DNA from: Polynucleobacter sp. IMCC 30228
GTDB lineage: Bacteria; Pseudomonadota; Gammaproteobacteria; Burkholderiales; Burkholderiaceae
Length of the DNA stretch: 64,000 nucleotides
Assembly (NCBI RefSeq): GCF_021395205.1
Contig: NZ_JAJVCS010000005.1
Span: 1-64,000, forward strand
Direction: 5' to 3'
A program made the translations under genes and the position numbers. The notes beneath the pieces are model-generated. The model saw nothing but the letters and a program-made list of their open reading frames with translations, did no database searches and was not told where the DNA came from. Shown piece after piece: positions 52,171-61,192 of this stretch (positions are counted from its first letter, which is position 1; each line of letters begins with the position of its first letter).

Positions 52171-52725
52171 ATGCGTGCATTATTTTTAGATAGAGACGGT
52201 GTAATTAATCACTCTCTCGTACAAAATGGTAGACCGTTTGCGCCAACATTACTCGCTGATTTTAATTTCTTGCCAGGAGTCAAAGAGGCCTTATCACTGA
52301 CAAAAAATGCTGGCTTGATGAATATTGTGGTGACCAATCAGCCAGACATTAGCACTGGAAAAATAGATTCGGAGCAATTTCGCCTTATTCAAGAATGCTG
52401 TTTTACTGAGTTAAAAATAGATGACATCAAGTTTTGCCCACATATAGAGGCTGATCATTGCGATTGTCGAAAACCCCTACCTGGCATGATCGTGAGTGCA
52501 GCTATAGAGTATGGTATCGATATCACTCAAAGCTATATGATCGGCGATCGGTGGAGGGATATCGAGTGCGGTCAGGCAGCAGGATGCAAAACTAATTTTT
52601 TTATTGATTATGGCTATAGTAAAAAAAAACCTGAGCCTCCATATACTATCGTGCGTACTTTAGGCGAAGCCGTACAAATTATTTTAGAAGAAACCCAATT
52701 ACTAAAACTAAGGGAAAAGGTATGA
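52171..52725 (+). CDS. HAD-IIIA phosphatase, GmhB-like
   Basis: 184 residues. It has D7-R-D9-GVINHS at the N-terminus (nucleophile and acid), TNQPDISTG, the cysteine/histidine zinc cluster CPHIEADHCDCRKP, and MIGDRWRDIECGQAAG. These are the features of D,D-heptose-1,7-bisphosphate 7-phosphatase and related histidinol-phosphatase-like enzymes. Its stop overlaps the transaldolase start (ATGA). A second GmhB-like domain exists in the fusion at 35843, so this copy probably serves the separate sugar pathway of this operon. Confidence 0.87.
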   Translation: MRALFLDRDGVINHSLVQNGRPFAPTLLADFNFLPGVKEALSLTKNAGLMNIVVTNQPDISTGKIDSEQFRLIQECCFTELKIDDIKFCPHIEADHCDCRKPLPGMIVSAAIEYGIDITQSYMIGDRWRDIECGQAAGCKTNFFIDYGYSKKKPEPPYTIVRTLGEAVQIILEETQLLKLREKV

Positions 52726-53444
52726 GCACACTTACAAAATTAAAAGTAAAGTTATTCGCTGATGGGGCAGACTTGGCTGGAATTGCCGAAATGGCCTCAA
52801 ACCCAATGATTGGCGGCTTTACGACCAATCCTACTTTAATGCGCAAGGCTGGCATTACCGATTACAAAGCCTTTGCTTTAAAGGTATTGGAGATCGTACC
52901 TACGCTGCCAGTGGCATTTGAAGTTTTTGCCGATGATTTTCCGACCATGGAAAAGCAAGCCAAAGAGATTGCATCATGGGGTAAAAATGTGAATGTAAAA
53001 ATTCCCGTAACCAATACCAAAGGTGAATTTTGCGGCCCTTTGGTAAAAACCTTGTCAGATGCAGGCGTTAATGTGAATGTCACTGCTGTCATGACTTTGG
53101 ATCAAGTAAGAAAAATTGTCGAGAATCTGAATATCAATTCACCCGCGATTGTTTCGATTTTTGCAGGTCGGATTGCCGATACCGGGGTGGATCCAGTTCC
53201 GCTGATGGCTGAGGCAGTGCAAATCTTAAAATCTAAACCTAAAGCAGAGTTAATTTGGGCTAGTCCAAGAGAGCTACTGAATATTTTCCAGGCGCATCAA
53301 GTAGGTTGTCACATTATTACAGCAACAAATGATATTTTGAAAAAATTAACCTTAGTTGATAAAAACCTGGATGCCTATTCATTAGAGACAGTTGAAATGT
53401 TTTATCGTGATGCCCAAGCAGCCGGGTTTGATATTCAAATTTAA
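52722..53444 (+). CDS. Transaldolase-family protein (TalC/FSA-like)
   Basis: 240 residues, a compact class I aldolase barrel. TTNPTL (34-39) is the family signature, and K93 in VNVKIPVT is the expected Schiff-base lysine. NVTAVMTLDQV, SIFAGRIADTG and WASPREL follow in the usual places. Such enzymes transfer or cleave three-carbon keto units, for example between fructose 6-phosphate and an aldose phosphate. A transaldolase inside a polysaccharide operon, directly after a SIS isomerase and a HAD phosphatase, probably builds an unusual ketose phosphate for the activated sugar rather than serving central metabolism. Confidence 0.9.
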   Translation: MSTLTKLKVKLFADGADLAGIAEMASNPMIGGFTTNPTLMRKAGITDYKAFALKVLEIVPTLPVAFEVFADDFPTMEKQAKEIASWGKNVNVKIPVTNTKGEFCGPLVKTLSDAGVNVNVTAVMTLDQVRKIVENLNINSPAIVSIFAGRIADTGVDPVPLMAEAVQILKSKPKAELIWASPRELLNIFQAHQVGCHIITATNDILKKLTLVDKNLDAYSLETVEMFYRDAQAAGFDIQI

Positions 53445-53468
53445 ATTTATTAATCGAAGGAGTAGTTT

Positions 53469-54467
53469 GTGAAGAAATTAGTTATTTTTGGCGGCGGTGG
53501 ATACTGCGCTAGTTTATTAGTTCCTCAGTTATTAGAAGAGGGTTGGGACGTGCGGGTATTCGATACCTTTTGGTATGGTACTGATCATTTTCCTAAGAAC
53601 CCCAACCTTGCCTTAATCAAGGGCGATGTGCGGGATATTAAGGCTGTTAAAGAGGCCCTGAAAGATCGCGATCACGTACTTCATTTAGCCTGTATTTCTA
53701 ATGATGCAAGTTTTGAGCTTGATGAAAACTTGTCTACTTCAGTGAACTTAGATTCTTTTGAGCCACTAGTCATTGCCGCTAAAGAGGCTGGTGTTAAACG
53801 TTTTGTTTTTGCATCATCAAGCTCGGTTTACGGTGTCTCAGATTCACCCAACGTGACTGAAGACCATCCATTAATCCCATTGACCTTATACAACAAGTAC
53901 AAAGGAATGTGCGAGCCATTATTACTAAAGCACACTGATAAGAATTTTGTGGGCGTGGTATTTCGACCTGCAACCGTATGCGGTTATGCCCCACGTTTAC
54001 GCTTAGATTTATCCGTCAATATTTTGACTAATTTTGCTGTGAATAAAGGCACAATCATGGTGTTTGGTGGCGCTCAATTACGTCCTAATTTGCACGTACA
54101 AGATTACGCCGATTTATGTAAATTGCTGCTTACAGCACCAGCGGATAAAGTAGCCAATCAAATTTTCAATTGCGGCTTCCAGAATATGAGCATTATGGAT
54201 ATCGCTAAAGCAGTGAAAAAGGTCGTAGAAGAATTTTTCCCTGAGAAAGGCAATTTGCCAATTGAAGTGACCGAATCCAATGACAATCGTTCTTACCATA
54301 TTAACTCGGACAAAATTAAGCAGGTCTTGGGCTTTGCCCCTAAGTATTCCGTAGAAGATGCAGTGCGTGGCCTATGCCAAGCCTTTCAAGACGGCAAGAT
54401 CCCAAACAGTTTTGATGATGATAAGTATTTCAATGTACGCACGATGAAATTGATTGGTGCTAAATGA
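53469..54467 (+). CDS. NAD-dependent epimerase/dehydratase
   Basis: 332 residues, probably from GTG 53469 with an AAGGAG ribosome-binding site about 6 bases upstream. It has FGGGGYCASLLVPQLLE (a Rossmann loop with a GGGGYCAS variant), HLACISNDASFELDE, ASSSSVYGVSD and the catalytic YNKYK. CNDASFE-type sequences are typical of a sugar-epimerase group found in LPS islands. ATGA overlap with the next gene. Substrate unknown; probably a nucleotide-activated product of this operon. Confidence 0.85.
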   Translation: MKKLVIFGGGGYCASLLVPQLLEEGWDVRVFDTFWYGTDHFPKNPNLALIKGDVRDIKAVKEALKDRDHVLHLACISNDASFELDENLSTSVNLDSFEPLVIAAKEAGVKRFVFASSSSVYGVSDSPNVTEDHPLIPLTLYNKYKGMCEPLLLKHTDKNFVGVVFRPATVCGYAPRLRLDLSVNILTNFAVNKGTIMVFGGAQLRPNLHVQDYADLCKLLLTAPADKVANQIFNCGFQNMSIMDIAKAVKKVVEEFFPEKGNLPIEVTESNDNRSYHINSDKIKQVLGFAPKYSVEDAVRGLCQAFQDGKIPNSFDDDKYFNVRTMKLIGAK

Positions 54468-55465
54468 GTGTTAAACCCATTGCAGTAGTAACAGGGGGAG
54501 CTGGCTTTATTGGCAGCCACATGGTTGATCATTTGGTCGATCAAGGCTATGCCGTAAGAGTAATTGATAGTTTGGTTGGAGGACGCGAAGAAAATCTTTC
54601 CCAGTATGCTGCCAACTCAGATGTTGCTCTAGAAAAGCGCGATATTCGCAGCTTTTCTGCCAAAGACCCTTTGTTTACAAAGGCAAAATTGGTATTTCAC
54701 TTTGCTGGCATTGGCGATATTGTGCCCTCCATTGAAAATCCGGCTGAGTATATGTCAGCAAACGTACAGGGTACCGTCAGCATGCTCGAGTGTGCTCGGC
54801 ATGCTGGTGTCGATAAATTTGTTTACGCCGCTTCTTCGTCCTGCTATGGCTTAGCTAAAACGCCAACCACAGAAGATCATCCCATCGAAACCAAGTATCC
54901 CTACGCACTTTCTAAGTATCAAGGCGAGCAAGCAGCGTTTCATTGGCATCAGGTCTATAAGTTACCGGTCAATGCTGTCCGTATTTTTAATGCCTATGGA
55001 ACGCGCTCACGCACTTCTGGAGCGTATGGCGCAGTTTTTGGGGTATTTTTACGCCAAAAAATTGGTAAGCAACCGTTCACGGTAGTGGGTGATGGCACAC
55101 AAACACGAGACTTTTTATATGTCACCGATGTGGCTAAAGCATTTTATGCTGCTGGAGTATCCAAAACAGTAGGACAGGTTTACAACCTTGGGGCCGGAAA
55201 GCCGCAATCAGTCAATCGTTTGGTTGAATTGCTCGGCGGTGGGGAGGTCTTGCATTTACCTAAAAGACCAGGTGAACCAGATTGCACATTTGCTGATATC
55301 ACGCGCATTCAGGCAGAATTAGGTTGGAAGCCGGAGGTCAGTTTTGAAGAGGGCGTAGGAAAAATTTTAGCTAATATTGACTATTGGAAAAACGCGCCTT
55401 TGTGGGATCCTAAATCTATTGAGGGCGCCACAAAATTATGGTTTGAATTTATGTCTGAAAGGTAA
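54464..55465 (+). CDS. NAD-dependent epimerase/dehydratase, GalE/WbpP-like
   Basis: 333 residues. TGGAGFIGSHMVDHL, HFAGIGDIVPSIENP, AASSSCYGLAK, YALSK (catalytic YxxxK), FNAYGTRSRTSGAYGAVFGVF and GDGTQTRDFLYVTDV are all standard for UDP-sugar 4-epimerases and dehydratases. Overlaps the previous gene (ATGA) and the next (TAATG). It probably acts on a nucleotide sugar made by the HldE-like fusion encoded next. Confidence 0.87.
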   Translation: MSVKPIAVVTGGAGFIGSHMVDHLVDQGYAVRVIDSLVGGREENLSQYAANSDVALEKRDIRSFSAKDPLFTKAKLVFHFAGIGDIVPSIENPAEYMSANVQGTVSMLECARHAGVDKFVYAASSSCYGLAKTPTTEDHPIETKYPYALSKYQGEQAAFHWHQVYKLPVNAVRIFNAYGTRSRTSGAYGAVFGVFLRQKIGKQPFTVVGDGTQTRDFLYVTDVAKAFYAAGVSKTVGQVYNLGAGKPQSVNRLVELLGGGEVLHLPKRPGEPDCTFADITRIQAELGWKPEVSFEEGVGKILANIDYWKNAPLWDPKSIEGATKLWFEFMSER

Positions 55466-57024
55466 TGGCGATGGACCACGAAAGCCAAAAGATGTTTTCT
55501 CATAAGATTAAAACGGCAGCTGAAATTGCCCAATTAATTGGAGATCGCCCACGCTCCAAAAAAGCCATTATGTGTCACGGCACTTTCGATGTGGTGCATC
55601 CCGGGCATGTTCGCCATCTTCTTTATGCAAAAACCAAGGCGCCAATCTTAATTGCTAGCTTAACTGCAGATGAGCACATTAAAAAGGGCAACTTACGCCC
55701 TTATGTGCCGGAAAATTTACGCGCAGTCAATTTAGCCGCTTTAGAAATGGTGGATTACGTATTAATAGATGCAGATCCTACCCCCTTAGAAAATCTTAAA
55801 CTGATCAAACCAGATTATTTTGCTAAGGGCTATGAATATACTGCAGGCGCTACAAATCCTAAGACCCAGGAAGAGATTGCTGTTTTAGAAAGTTATGGCG
55901 GCGAAGTTATTTTTACGCCAGGTGATATTGTTTATTCCTCATCAGCATTAATAGAGTTAGCGCCTCCAACTATCGGCGTTGATAAATTGCTCTCGCTGAT
56001 GGAGAGTGAAAAATTAAATTTTAATGACTTGCGTATGGCTTTAAGTAAGTTAAAGGGATTGAAGGTTCATGTGGTGGGCGATACGATTGTCGATAGTTTT
56101 ACCTATTGTCATTTAATTGGCGGTATGACGAAAACACCAACCATGAGTGTGCTCTTTGAGAAAAAAGTCGATTATGTAGGTGGTGCAGGAGTAGTTGCAA
56201 AGCACGTTAGAGCAGCAGGAGCGGACGTTACTTTTACAACTGTATTAGGAAAAGATGCTTTGCAAGAATTAGTATTAAAAGACCTAGAGGCTGCGGGGAT
56301 TCATTGCACTCCGATAATTGATGAAACGCGTCCTACGACTAATAAGAATGCCATTGTTGCTGATACTTACCGGTTACTAAAGGTGGATACCTTAGATAAC
56401 CGCTCAATTTCTGACAAAATTCTAGAGCGTATTCAAAGTCAAATTAAAACTGTTCCAACAGATGCAATCGTTTTTTCTGACTTTAGACATGGTATTTTTA
56501 ATCGTGCAACAGCACCAGTTTTGTGCGCTAGTATTCCTGAGGGAGTATTTCGAGTTGCCGATAGTCAGGTAGCTAGTCGCTGGGGCAATATTTTAGAATT
56601 TCAAGGTTTTGACTTAATTACCCCCAATGAAAAAGAGGCCCGCTTTTCTTTGGGAGATCAAGATTCAGTAGTGCGCCCATTAGCCTTGGAACTATTTAGA
56701 AAATCCCATGCAAAATTGCTAATCCTGAAGTGCGGCGATAGAGGAATTGTGACTTACCGGATGGATTCCCCAGATGACTACCGCGCATTTTTTGCGATTG
56801 ACTCTTTTGCTGGTAGGGTGGTTGATGCAGTCGGTGCGGGAGATGCGTTGCTCTCCTATGCAACTTTATCCATGATGGCAACAAAAAATGAAGTGATTGC
56901 TGCTATTTTGGGTAACATGGCCGCTGGTATTGAGTGTGAGCAAGAAGGTAATATTCCCGTTACCCCAGAAATGGTGATGCATAAAATTGACGCCGTAGAA
57001 AAGATTGCGCGTTATGGGACATGA
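55465..57024 (+). CDS. Bifunctional HldE-like protein with reversed order: nucleotidyltransferase then PfkB kinase
   Basis: 519 residues. The N-terminal part (about 30-165) is a cytidylyltransferase-fold domain: CHGTFDVVHPGHVRHL with the HxGH motif at 45-48, and YSSSALIE. The C-terminal part (about 185-515) is a PfkB/ribokinase domain ending with VDAVGAGDALLS, where D460 is the expected catalytic base. In E. coli HldE the kinase comes first and the adenylyltransferase second, so this order is inverted. By analogy it phosphorylates C1 of a sugar 7-phosphate and transfers a nucleotide to the 1-phosphate. The HAD phosphatase at 52171 would remove the other phosphate between the two steps. Confidence 0.88.
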   Translation: MAMDHESQKMFSHKIKTAAEIAQLIGDRPRSKKAIMCHGTFDVVHPGHVRHLLYAKTKAPILIASLTADEHIKKGNLRPYVPENLRAVNLAALEMVDYVLIDADPTPLENLKLIKPDYFAKGYEYTAGATNPKTQEEIAVLESYGGEVIFTPGDIVYSSSALIELAPPTIGVDKLLSLMESEKLNFNDLRMALSKLKGLKVHVVGDTIVDSFTYCHLIGGMTKTPTMSVLFEKKVDYVGGAGVVAKHVRAAGADVTFTTVLGKDALQELVLKDLEAAGIHCTPIIDETRPTTNKNAIVADTYRLLKVDTLDNRSISDKILERIQSQIKTVPTDAIVFSDFRHGIFNRATAPVLCASIPEGVFRVADSQVASRWGNILEFQGFDLITPNEKEARFSLGDQDSVVRPLALELFRKSHAKLLILKCGDRGIVTYRMDSPDDYRAFFAIDSFAGRVVDAVGAGDALLSYATLSMMATKNEVIAAILGNMAAGIECEQEGNIPVTPEMVMHKIDAVEKIARYGT

Positions 57025-57057
57025 ACAACTACATTTAGCTGTTGCTTGGGATAGTTC

Positions 57058-57966
57058 ATGCGCGTCATTGTAGTTGGTCTTGGTGTCCAGGGAAAAAAGC
57101 GACAGGCCGTTGCTGGTGAAGAGGTCGTGGCTACTATTGATCCTGTGCATCCTGATGCGACTTATCGCAAAATTGAAGATGTTCCTTTGGAAAGTTATGA
57201 TGCAGCTTTACTCTGCATTCCCGATGAGCCCAAAATAGCTATGTTGGAATATCTACTGACAAATAAGAAACATTTGCTCGTAGAAAAACCCCTATTTGCA
57301 AATCGCACTGAAGATTTATTGGTGCTAGAAGAGTTAGCAAAAAAGAATGGTGTGGTTTGTTATACGGCCTATAACCACCGTTTTGAGCCGCATTTTATTC
57401 GCATGAAAGCATTAATTGACTCAGGGCGACTAGGCAAGATTTATAGCATTCGAATGTTTTACGGCAATGGCACTGCGCGGCTAGTGCGTGATTCTGCCTG
57501 GCGTGATCAAGGTACAGGTGTGCTTCCCGATCTAGGGTCGCATTTATTAGATACCGTGAATTTTTGGTTAGGAAAGCCGGTTGAGGGATTTTCTATTTAC
57601 TCTGCAAACCGTTTTGAGAACCTGGCCTATGATCATGTGTCGTTTGGGGCTAATGCAGATACGGTTGTGCAGTTAGAAGTGAGTTTGCTTTCTTGGCGAA
57701 ATCATTTTTATGCAGATGTTTATGCAGAAAAGGGTACGGCCCATATCCAATCCTTGTGTAAGTGGGGACCTAGTACTTTTATATATCGGGATCGCAAGTT
57801 ACCTAGTGGTAGACCTGATGAGGAGTCAATTACTTTGATTGAGTCGGATCCAACTTGGGCTTTGGAGTATGCCCATTTTAAAGATTTATGTAAACACGGT
57901 ACGAGTAATATAAAAAATGATATTTGGATTAATCGAACTCTGAATAATCTTAGTACAAACTTGTAA
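57058..57966 (+). CDS. Gfo/Idh/MocA-family oxidoreductase
   Basis: 302 residues. It has RVIVVGLGVQGKKR (Rossmann), EKP at 76-78 with the expected catalytic lysine, and YTAYNHRFEPHFIRMK. DLGSHLLDTVNFWLG is the usual family motif with a histidine in the active site. Members oxidise or reduce sugars and nucleotide sugars with NAD(P). The short N-terminal dinucleotide-binding loop (GLGVQGKKR) lacks the normal GxGxxG spacing. Co-directional with its neighbours; ketosugar formation or reduction is plausible but the substrate is unknown. Confidence 0.88.
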   Translation: MRVIVVGLGVQGKKRQAVAGEEVVATIDPVHPDATYRKIEDVPLESYDAALLCIPDEPKIAMLEYLLTNKKHLLVEKPLFANRTEDLLVLEELAKKNGVVCYTAYNHRFEPHFIRMKALIDSGRLGKIYSIRMFYGNGTARLVRDSAWRDQGTGVLPDLGSHLLDTVNFWLGKPVEGFSIYSANRFENLAYDHVSFGANADTVVQLEVSLLSWRNHFYADVYAEKGTAHIQSLCKWGPSTFIYRDRKLPSGRPDEESITLIESDPTWALEYAHFKDLCKHGTSNIKNDIWINRTLNNLSTNL

Positions 57967-57974
57967 AGATTAAA

Positions 57975-58856
57975 ATGACACTGACACTATTGCAGCCATC
58001 TCCTCTTAAGCCCAGGCGCGTAGTTATTTTAGGCAGCGGTTTTATCGGCGGGGCTATTGCCGAGCATTTAGTTGCTGATTCAATTGAGGTTTTAACTCTC
58101 AAGAGTAGTTCACTGAATTTGCTTGACGATAATGCTGCAAAGAACTTAGCACTAAAGTTACGCGCAGACGATGTACTCGTTTTTGCTTCTGCTAAAGCAC
58201 CGTGTAAAGATGTTGATATGTTGCAAGATAATATCCAAATGGCTAAAGCGGTAGGCAAAGCACTTAGCTTACAAAGCGTTGCTCAACTTATTTACATTAG
58301 TTCTGATGCGGTCTATAAAGACTCTAAGGAGCCTATCTCTGAAAAATCTTGTGCTGAGCCGCAGAGTTTGCATGGATTAATGCATTTAGCCCGGGAGCTT
58401 ATTTTAAGGCAGCAGTACCAGGGCCCCTTTGCTATCGTGCGCCCAACTTTAGTGTATGGCATCAAGGATCCGCACAATGGATATGGCCCTAATCGTTTTG
58501 GACGCTTAGCCAAAGAGGGCGGCGAGATTGTCTTATTTGGTAAGGGCGAGGAAAAACGTGACCATGTGTATGTAGAAGACATTGCTAAGTTAGTTCGTTT
58601 ACTCATTTTGCATCGCGCGGTTGGGGTAGTTAATGCGGTATCAAATCAAACTGTTTCCTTTAATGAGTTAGCGCAATTTGCTACTACTTTCTTTCATTCA
58701 ACAGGCGTCGTCATTGAAACGCAGCGTGTTGGGGTAATGCCCCATGATGGATATCGCCCCTTTGAGCCATCTGTTGCATCAATAGTCTTCCCAGGTTTTC
58801 AATTTAGAGATTGGCACACAGGCCTTACCGAGGTTTATGCCAATGCAGTGGGATAA
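57975..58856 (+). CDS. Epimerase-fold (extended SDR) protein lacking the YxxxK dyad, paralogue A
   Basis: 293 residues. The extended-SDR fold is clear from ILGSGFIGGAIAEHL, YISSDAVYKDS, RPTLVYGIKDPHNGYGPNRFGR and GKGEEKRDHVYVEDIAKLV. At the active site, however, the family Tyr and Lys of YxxxK are replaced: the segment is H133-G-L-M-H137. It is paralogous to the gene at 60185. Possible roles are a non-catalytic subunit, a regulator, or an enzyme with a different mechanism. It lies 8 bases after the Gfo/Idh gene. ISSDAVY is the kind of motif seen in RmlD/WbmH-like proteins. Confidence 0.8.
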   Translation: MTLTLLQPSPLKPRRVVILGSGFIGGAIAEHLVADSIEVLTLKSSSLNLLDDNAAKNLALKLRADDVLVFASAKAPCKDVDMLQDNIQMAKAVGKALSLQSVAQLIYISSDAVYKDSKEPISEKSCAEPQSLHGLMHLARELILRQQYQGPFAIVRPTLVYGIKDPHNGYGPNRFGRLAKEGGEIVLFGKGEEKRDHVYVEDIAKLVRLLILHRAVGVVNAVSNQTVSFNELAQFATTFFHSTGVVIETQRVGVMPHDGYRPFEPSVASIVFPGFQFRDWHTGLTEVYANAVG

Positions 58857-58891
58857 TCGATATATAAAATTTGTAAATAGTAAGGTGCTTT

Positions 58892-60157
58892 ATGTCTAAA
58901 CCAGTGATTGGCTTTGTAGGAATGACCCACTTAGGGTTAAATTCTTGCATTGCCGCTGCAGAAAAAGGGTTTGAGCTCATTGGTTTTGATCCAAGCGCGC
59001 AATTAATTAGCGAAATTAATTCTGGTCATTTTCCGGTATCTGAACCACAGCTAGTTGAGTTAGCGCAAAAAAATAAGTCCCACTTGAGCTTTACTTCTGA
59101 TATTAACGAATTAAAAAAATGTGATGTAGTCTATGTTGCACCTGATGTTTCTACAAACGATCAAGGTGAGAGTGACTTGACTACCATTACCGCATTACTT
59201 GATCTTGCCTTAGAGGCCACGCGATTCGAATGTGTGATTGTGGTTCTCTCCCAAGTGCCGCCAGGTTTTACACGCGGAAAATTAAAAGCTGGCCGTTCTC
59301 TCTATTATCAAGTTGAAACATTAATTTTTGGTCAAGCTATACATCGCGCCTTACATCCTGAGCGATACATCATTGGCTGTGAGAATCCTGAAGTACCGAT
59401 TCCTTTAGCGTTTGCGCAATTCCTGGAGGCGCATGATTGCCCGATTTTACCGATGCGCTTTGAAAGTGCTGAGCTAGCCAAAATCTCTATCAACATGTGT
59501 TTAGTTGCTTCGGTGTCTACTGCAAATACGCTTGCCGAACTATGCGAGAAGATTGGAGCAGATTGGTCTGAAATTGTGCCTGCATTAAAGTTAGATCGCC
59601 GAATAGGGCAGTTCTCTTACCTATCTCCAGGACTTGGAATATCAGGCGGAAATTTAGAGCGTGACTTAGCTACCGTATGTCATTTTGGACAAAAAAATGG
59701 TACCGATATAGGTGTTGTAAGAGCATGGATAAAAAATAGTGAGTATCGAAAGGAATGGCCCTTCAAGATTATTAAAGAAAAATTGCTGACCGTGTCAAAA
59801 TCACCAGTAATTGCAATTTTGGGATTGGCATATAAAGAAGATACCCATTCAATTAAAAACTCTCCCGCAATAGCGCTCATCAAAAAATTGCAAGAGTGTA
59901 ATATTCGAGTCTTTGATCCATTGGTTTCAAATTCGGTAGTTAATCATCCTAATTGTTACGGGGCATCATCTGCAATGGATGCCTGTCAAGATGCGGATGC
60001 GGTAGCAATAATGACCCCATGGAAAGAATTTTCAGCCTTAAGATCTAATGATATTGTTGAGATGTTGAGAGGGAAGTTAATCATCGATCCCTACGGGGTG
60101 CTAGAGATGAATAAAATTGATGATTTAAATGTAGAGTATGTGACGCTTGGAAAATAG
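58892..60157 (+). CDS. UDP-glucose/GDP-mannose dehydrogenase-family protein lacking the catalytic cysteine
   Basis: 421 residues. It has GFVGMTHLGLNSCIAAAEKG (Rossmann), YVAPDVSTNDQGESDL, AELAKISINMC (K197 and N201 match catalytic Lys and Asn) and a C-terminal ILGLAYKEDTHSIKNSPA, all typical of nucleotide-sugar 6-dehydrogenases. The loop that should read GGSCFPKD instead reads GGNLERD, so the thioester-forming Cys is Asn254. Without it the four-electron oxidation to a uronic acid is unlikely. It could be a two-electron alcohol dehydrogenase or something else. Its neighbours are the two dyad-less epimerase paralogues. Confidence 0.85.
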   Translation: MSKPVIGFVGMTHLGLNSCIAAAEKGFELIGFDPSAQLISEINSGHFPVSEPQLVELAQKNKSHLSFTSDINELKKCDVVYVAPDVSTNDQGESDLTTITALLDLALEATRFECVIVVLSQVPPGFTRGKLKAGRSLYYQVETLIFGQAIHRALHPERYIIGCENPEVPIPLAFAQFLEAHDCPILPMRFESAELAKISINMCLVASVSTANTLAELCEKIGADWSEIVPALKLDRRIGQFSYLSPGLGISGGNLERDLATVCHFGQKNGTDIGVVRAWIKNSEYRKEWPFKIIKEKLLTVSKSPVIAILGLAYKEDTHSIKNSPAIALIKKLQECNIRVFDPLVSNSVVNHPNCYGASSAMDACQDADAVAIMTPWKEFSALRSNDIVEMLRGKLIIDPYGVLEMNKIDDLNVEYVTLGK

Positions 60158-60184
60158 TAATTTTCTAAATTATCAAATGATAAT

Positions 60185-61192
60185 ATGCTGACTAACCTAA
60201 ATTCCTCTCCTGTCCCCCCTACTAGGCTGGTAATTTTAGGTGCACATGGCTTTATAGCGAGCCACCTTGCTCGGTGGTCCAAAGACAATCATATTGAATG
60301 TAGGCTAATTGGCCAAGATGAGGTTGACTTAGCTGACTTTAGTTCCGCTCAGCTCTTATCCTCTTTGTTGCGTGAGGACGATGTAATTGTAATGACATCA
60401 ATGCTTACCCCTGAATTTGGGTTAGATTATGAATCTGTAATGCGAAATTTAAGAATGGTAGAGACTGTTTGTACTGCCCTCAAATATATAAAATGCGGTC
60501 ATTTTATATATTTGAGTTCTGATGCAGTTTATGATGCTGAAAAAATACCACTAGATGAAGATTCCTCTCGCGAGCCTATAAGTTTATATGCGCTATCTCA
60601 TTCTGCTCGTGAGATTCTTTTGGGGGATTTTTTTCAAAAAAATATTCCTGGAGCACCATTAACAATCTTACGTTTAACAGCAATTTATGGATTTGGCGAT
60701 ACGCATAATGCCTATGGCCCAAATCAATTTGTACGAAGCGCATTAACCGATGGAAATATAAAGATATACGGGAGAGGCGAGGAAAAAAGAAGTTTTGTTT
60801 TTATTGATGATCTTATTCGCCTAGTGGGCCTTGTAGTAAAAAATAAAAGTGTAGGCGTATTAAATGTAGCTATTAGTCCTCCCACTACTTTTTTTACACT
60901 AGCTAATATAGTGCGCATGAAATTAAATACTTCCGTAAGGATTGAGTTTTTACCAAGGCTTGTTCCCGTAGTTCATAGACCATATAAGTTTACTCAAATT
61001 TTTAGATTTATCTATAATTTAGGGCGCCCCATTGGATCCATCGTACATAGAACTTTTGTTAATAAAGCTATCTTTAATTCTTTTCCTGAATTTAGATTTA
61101 CGTCTTTGGAAGAAGGAATTTCAGAGTTAGTAAATGCCGAGCAAAAGGCTTTAGCTGATAAAGAAAAACTCAATCAGGATGCCAGAAAATGA
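60185..61192 (+). CDS. Epimerase-fold (extended SDR) protein lacking the catalytic lysine, paralogue B
   Basis: 335 residues. Collinear with the gene at 57975: ILGAHGFIASHLARW, YLSSDAVYDAEK, RLTAIYGFGDTHNAYGPNQF and GRGEEKRSFVFIDDLIRLV. The active-site segment is Y135-A-L-S-H139, so the tyrosine is kept but the lysine is His. A 40-residue insertion (about 265-305) is absent from paralogue A. It overlaps the next gene (ATGA). It is more AT-rich than paralogue A. The pair may act together as a heteromer; catalytic activity is uncertain. Confidence 0.8.
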   Translation: MLTNLNSSPVPPTRLVILGAHGFIASHLARWSKDNHIECRLIGQDEVDLADFSSAQLLSSLLREDDVIVMTSMLTPEFGLDYESVMRNLRMVETVCTALKYIKCGHFIYLSSDAVYDAEKIPLDEDSSREPISLYALSHSAREILLGDFFQKNIPGAPLTILRLTAIYGFGDTHNAYGPNQFVRSALTDGNIKIYGRGEEKRSFVFIDDLIRLVGLVVKNKSVGVLNVAISPPTTFFTLANIVRMKLNTSVRIEFLPRLVPVVHRPYKFTQIFRFIYNLGRPIGSIVHRTFVNKAIFNSFPEFRFTSLEEGISELVNAEQKALADKEKLNQDARK

